From an uncultured Alphaproteobacteria bacterium (GTDB lineage: Bacteria; Pseudomonadota; Alphaproteobacteria; Rhizobiales; Rhizobiaceae), in NCBI GenBank assembly GCA_929200335.1, contig CAKMZG010000157.1, positions 1 through 5,089 of the forward strand: 5,089 bases of DNA. The letters run 5' to 3'. The notes beneath the pieces are model-generated. The model saw only the letters and a list, made by a program, of their open reading frames with translations. It was not told the origin of the DNA and did no database searches. The position numbers were made by a program, and so were the translations under genes. Each line of letters starts with the position of its first letter. Position 1 is the first letter of the stretch. Positions 5,062 to 5,089 of this stretch are shown here, one piece after another.

Positions 5062-5089
5062 TCCAAAAGATATTTCAATAATTTATAAT

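Noticed and set aside
1..5089. CRISPR array, insertion sequence or transposase
   Set aside because: No regularly spaced repeat array, terminal inverted repeats with target duplication, or transposase-like frame is visible on either strand.

Overview
The window looks like a junction between ordinary chromosome (positions 1 to about 2672) and one end of an integrated mobile element (about 2672 to the right edge and beyond). The host is probably an alphaproteobacterium of moderate to low GC. The grounds are the pqqA-pqqB arrangement, the form of the tRNA-Met remnant and the style of the metal-transporter protein. I cannot name a genus from sequence alone.

Left part. On the minus strand lie pqqA (742-837) and the start of pqqB (1-697, running off the left edge), the first two genes of a pyrroloquinoline quinone (PQQ) biosynthesis operon. 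PqqA is the 31-residue precursor peptide with the cross-linked Glu16 and Tyr20; PqqB is the metallo-beta-lactamase-fold enzyme that acts on the excised Glu-Tyr unit. A hairpin overlaps the pqqA stop codon and may set the pqqA:pqqB ratio. Divergently, on the plus strand, a 397-residue inner-membrane protein (1204-2397) carries two PGCG...GDA half-repeats typical of putative heavy-metal/manganese exporters. The 366-base divergent spacer holds a promoter for each side. It also holds a TGTACC/GGTACA palindrome about 62 bases upstream of the predicted pqqA start. On the transporter side a perfect 9-bp inverted repeat brackets the promoter, and one arm of it resembles a Fur/Mur-type metal-regulator box.

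Junction. At 2628-2672 (minus strand) is the 3' half of a CAT-anticodon tRNA, from the anticodon loop to CCA, with no 5' half. A small terminator-like hairpin (2590-2610) follows it. This is what a tyrosine integrase leaves at the distal end of an insertion: the intact tRNA should stand at the other element end, outside the window to the right.

Right part. The DNA becomes visibly more AT-rich. Between the tRNA fragment and the integrase gene are phased short repeats (candidate arm-type integrase sites) and a good sigma70-like promoter. A complete P4-type tyrosine integrase follows (2866-4092), then a 268-residue protein of unknown function (4225-5031) with a C-terminal region that looks like a small DNA-binding fold. 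The window ends just after it, in a palindrome plus a 20-base-spaced direct repeat. The element's cargo is not in view, so no new system can be claimed. The unknown protein beside the integrase and the regulatory layout of the divergent spacer are the parts most worth following.
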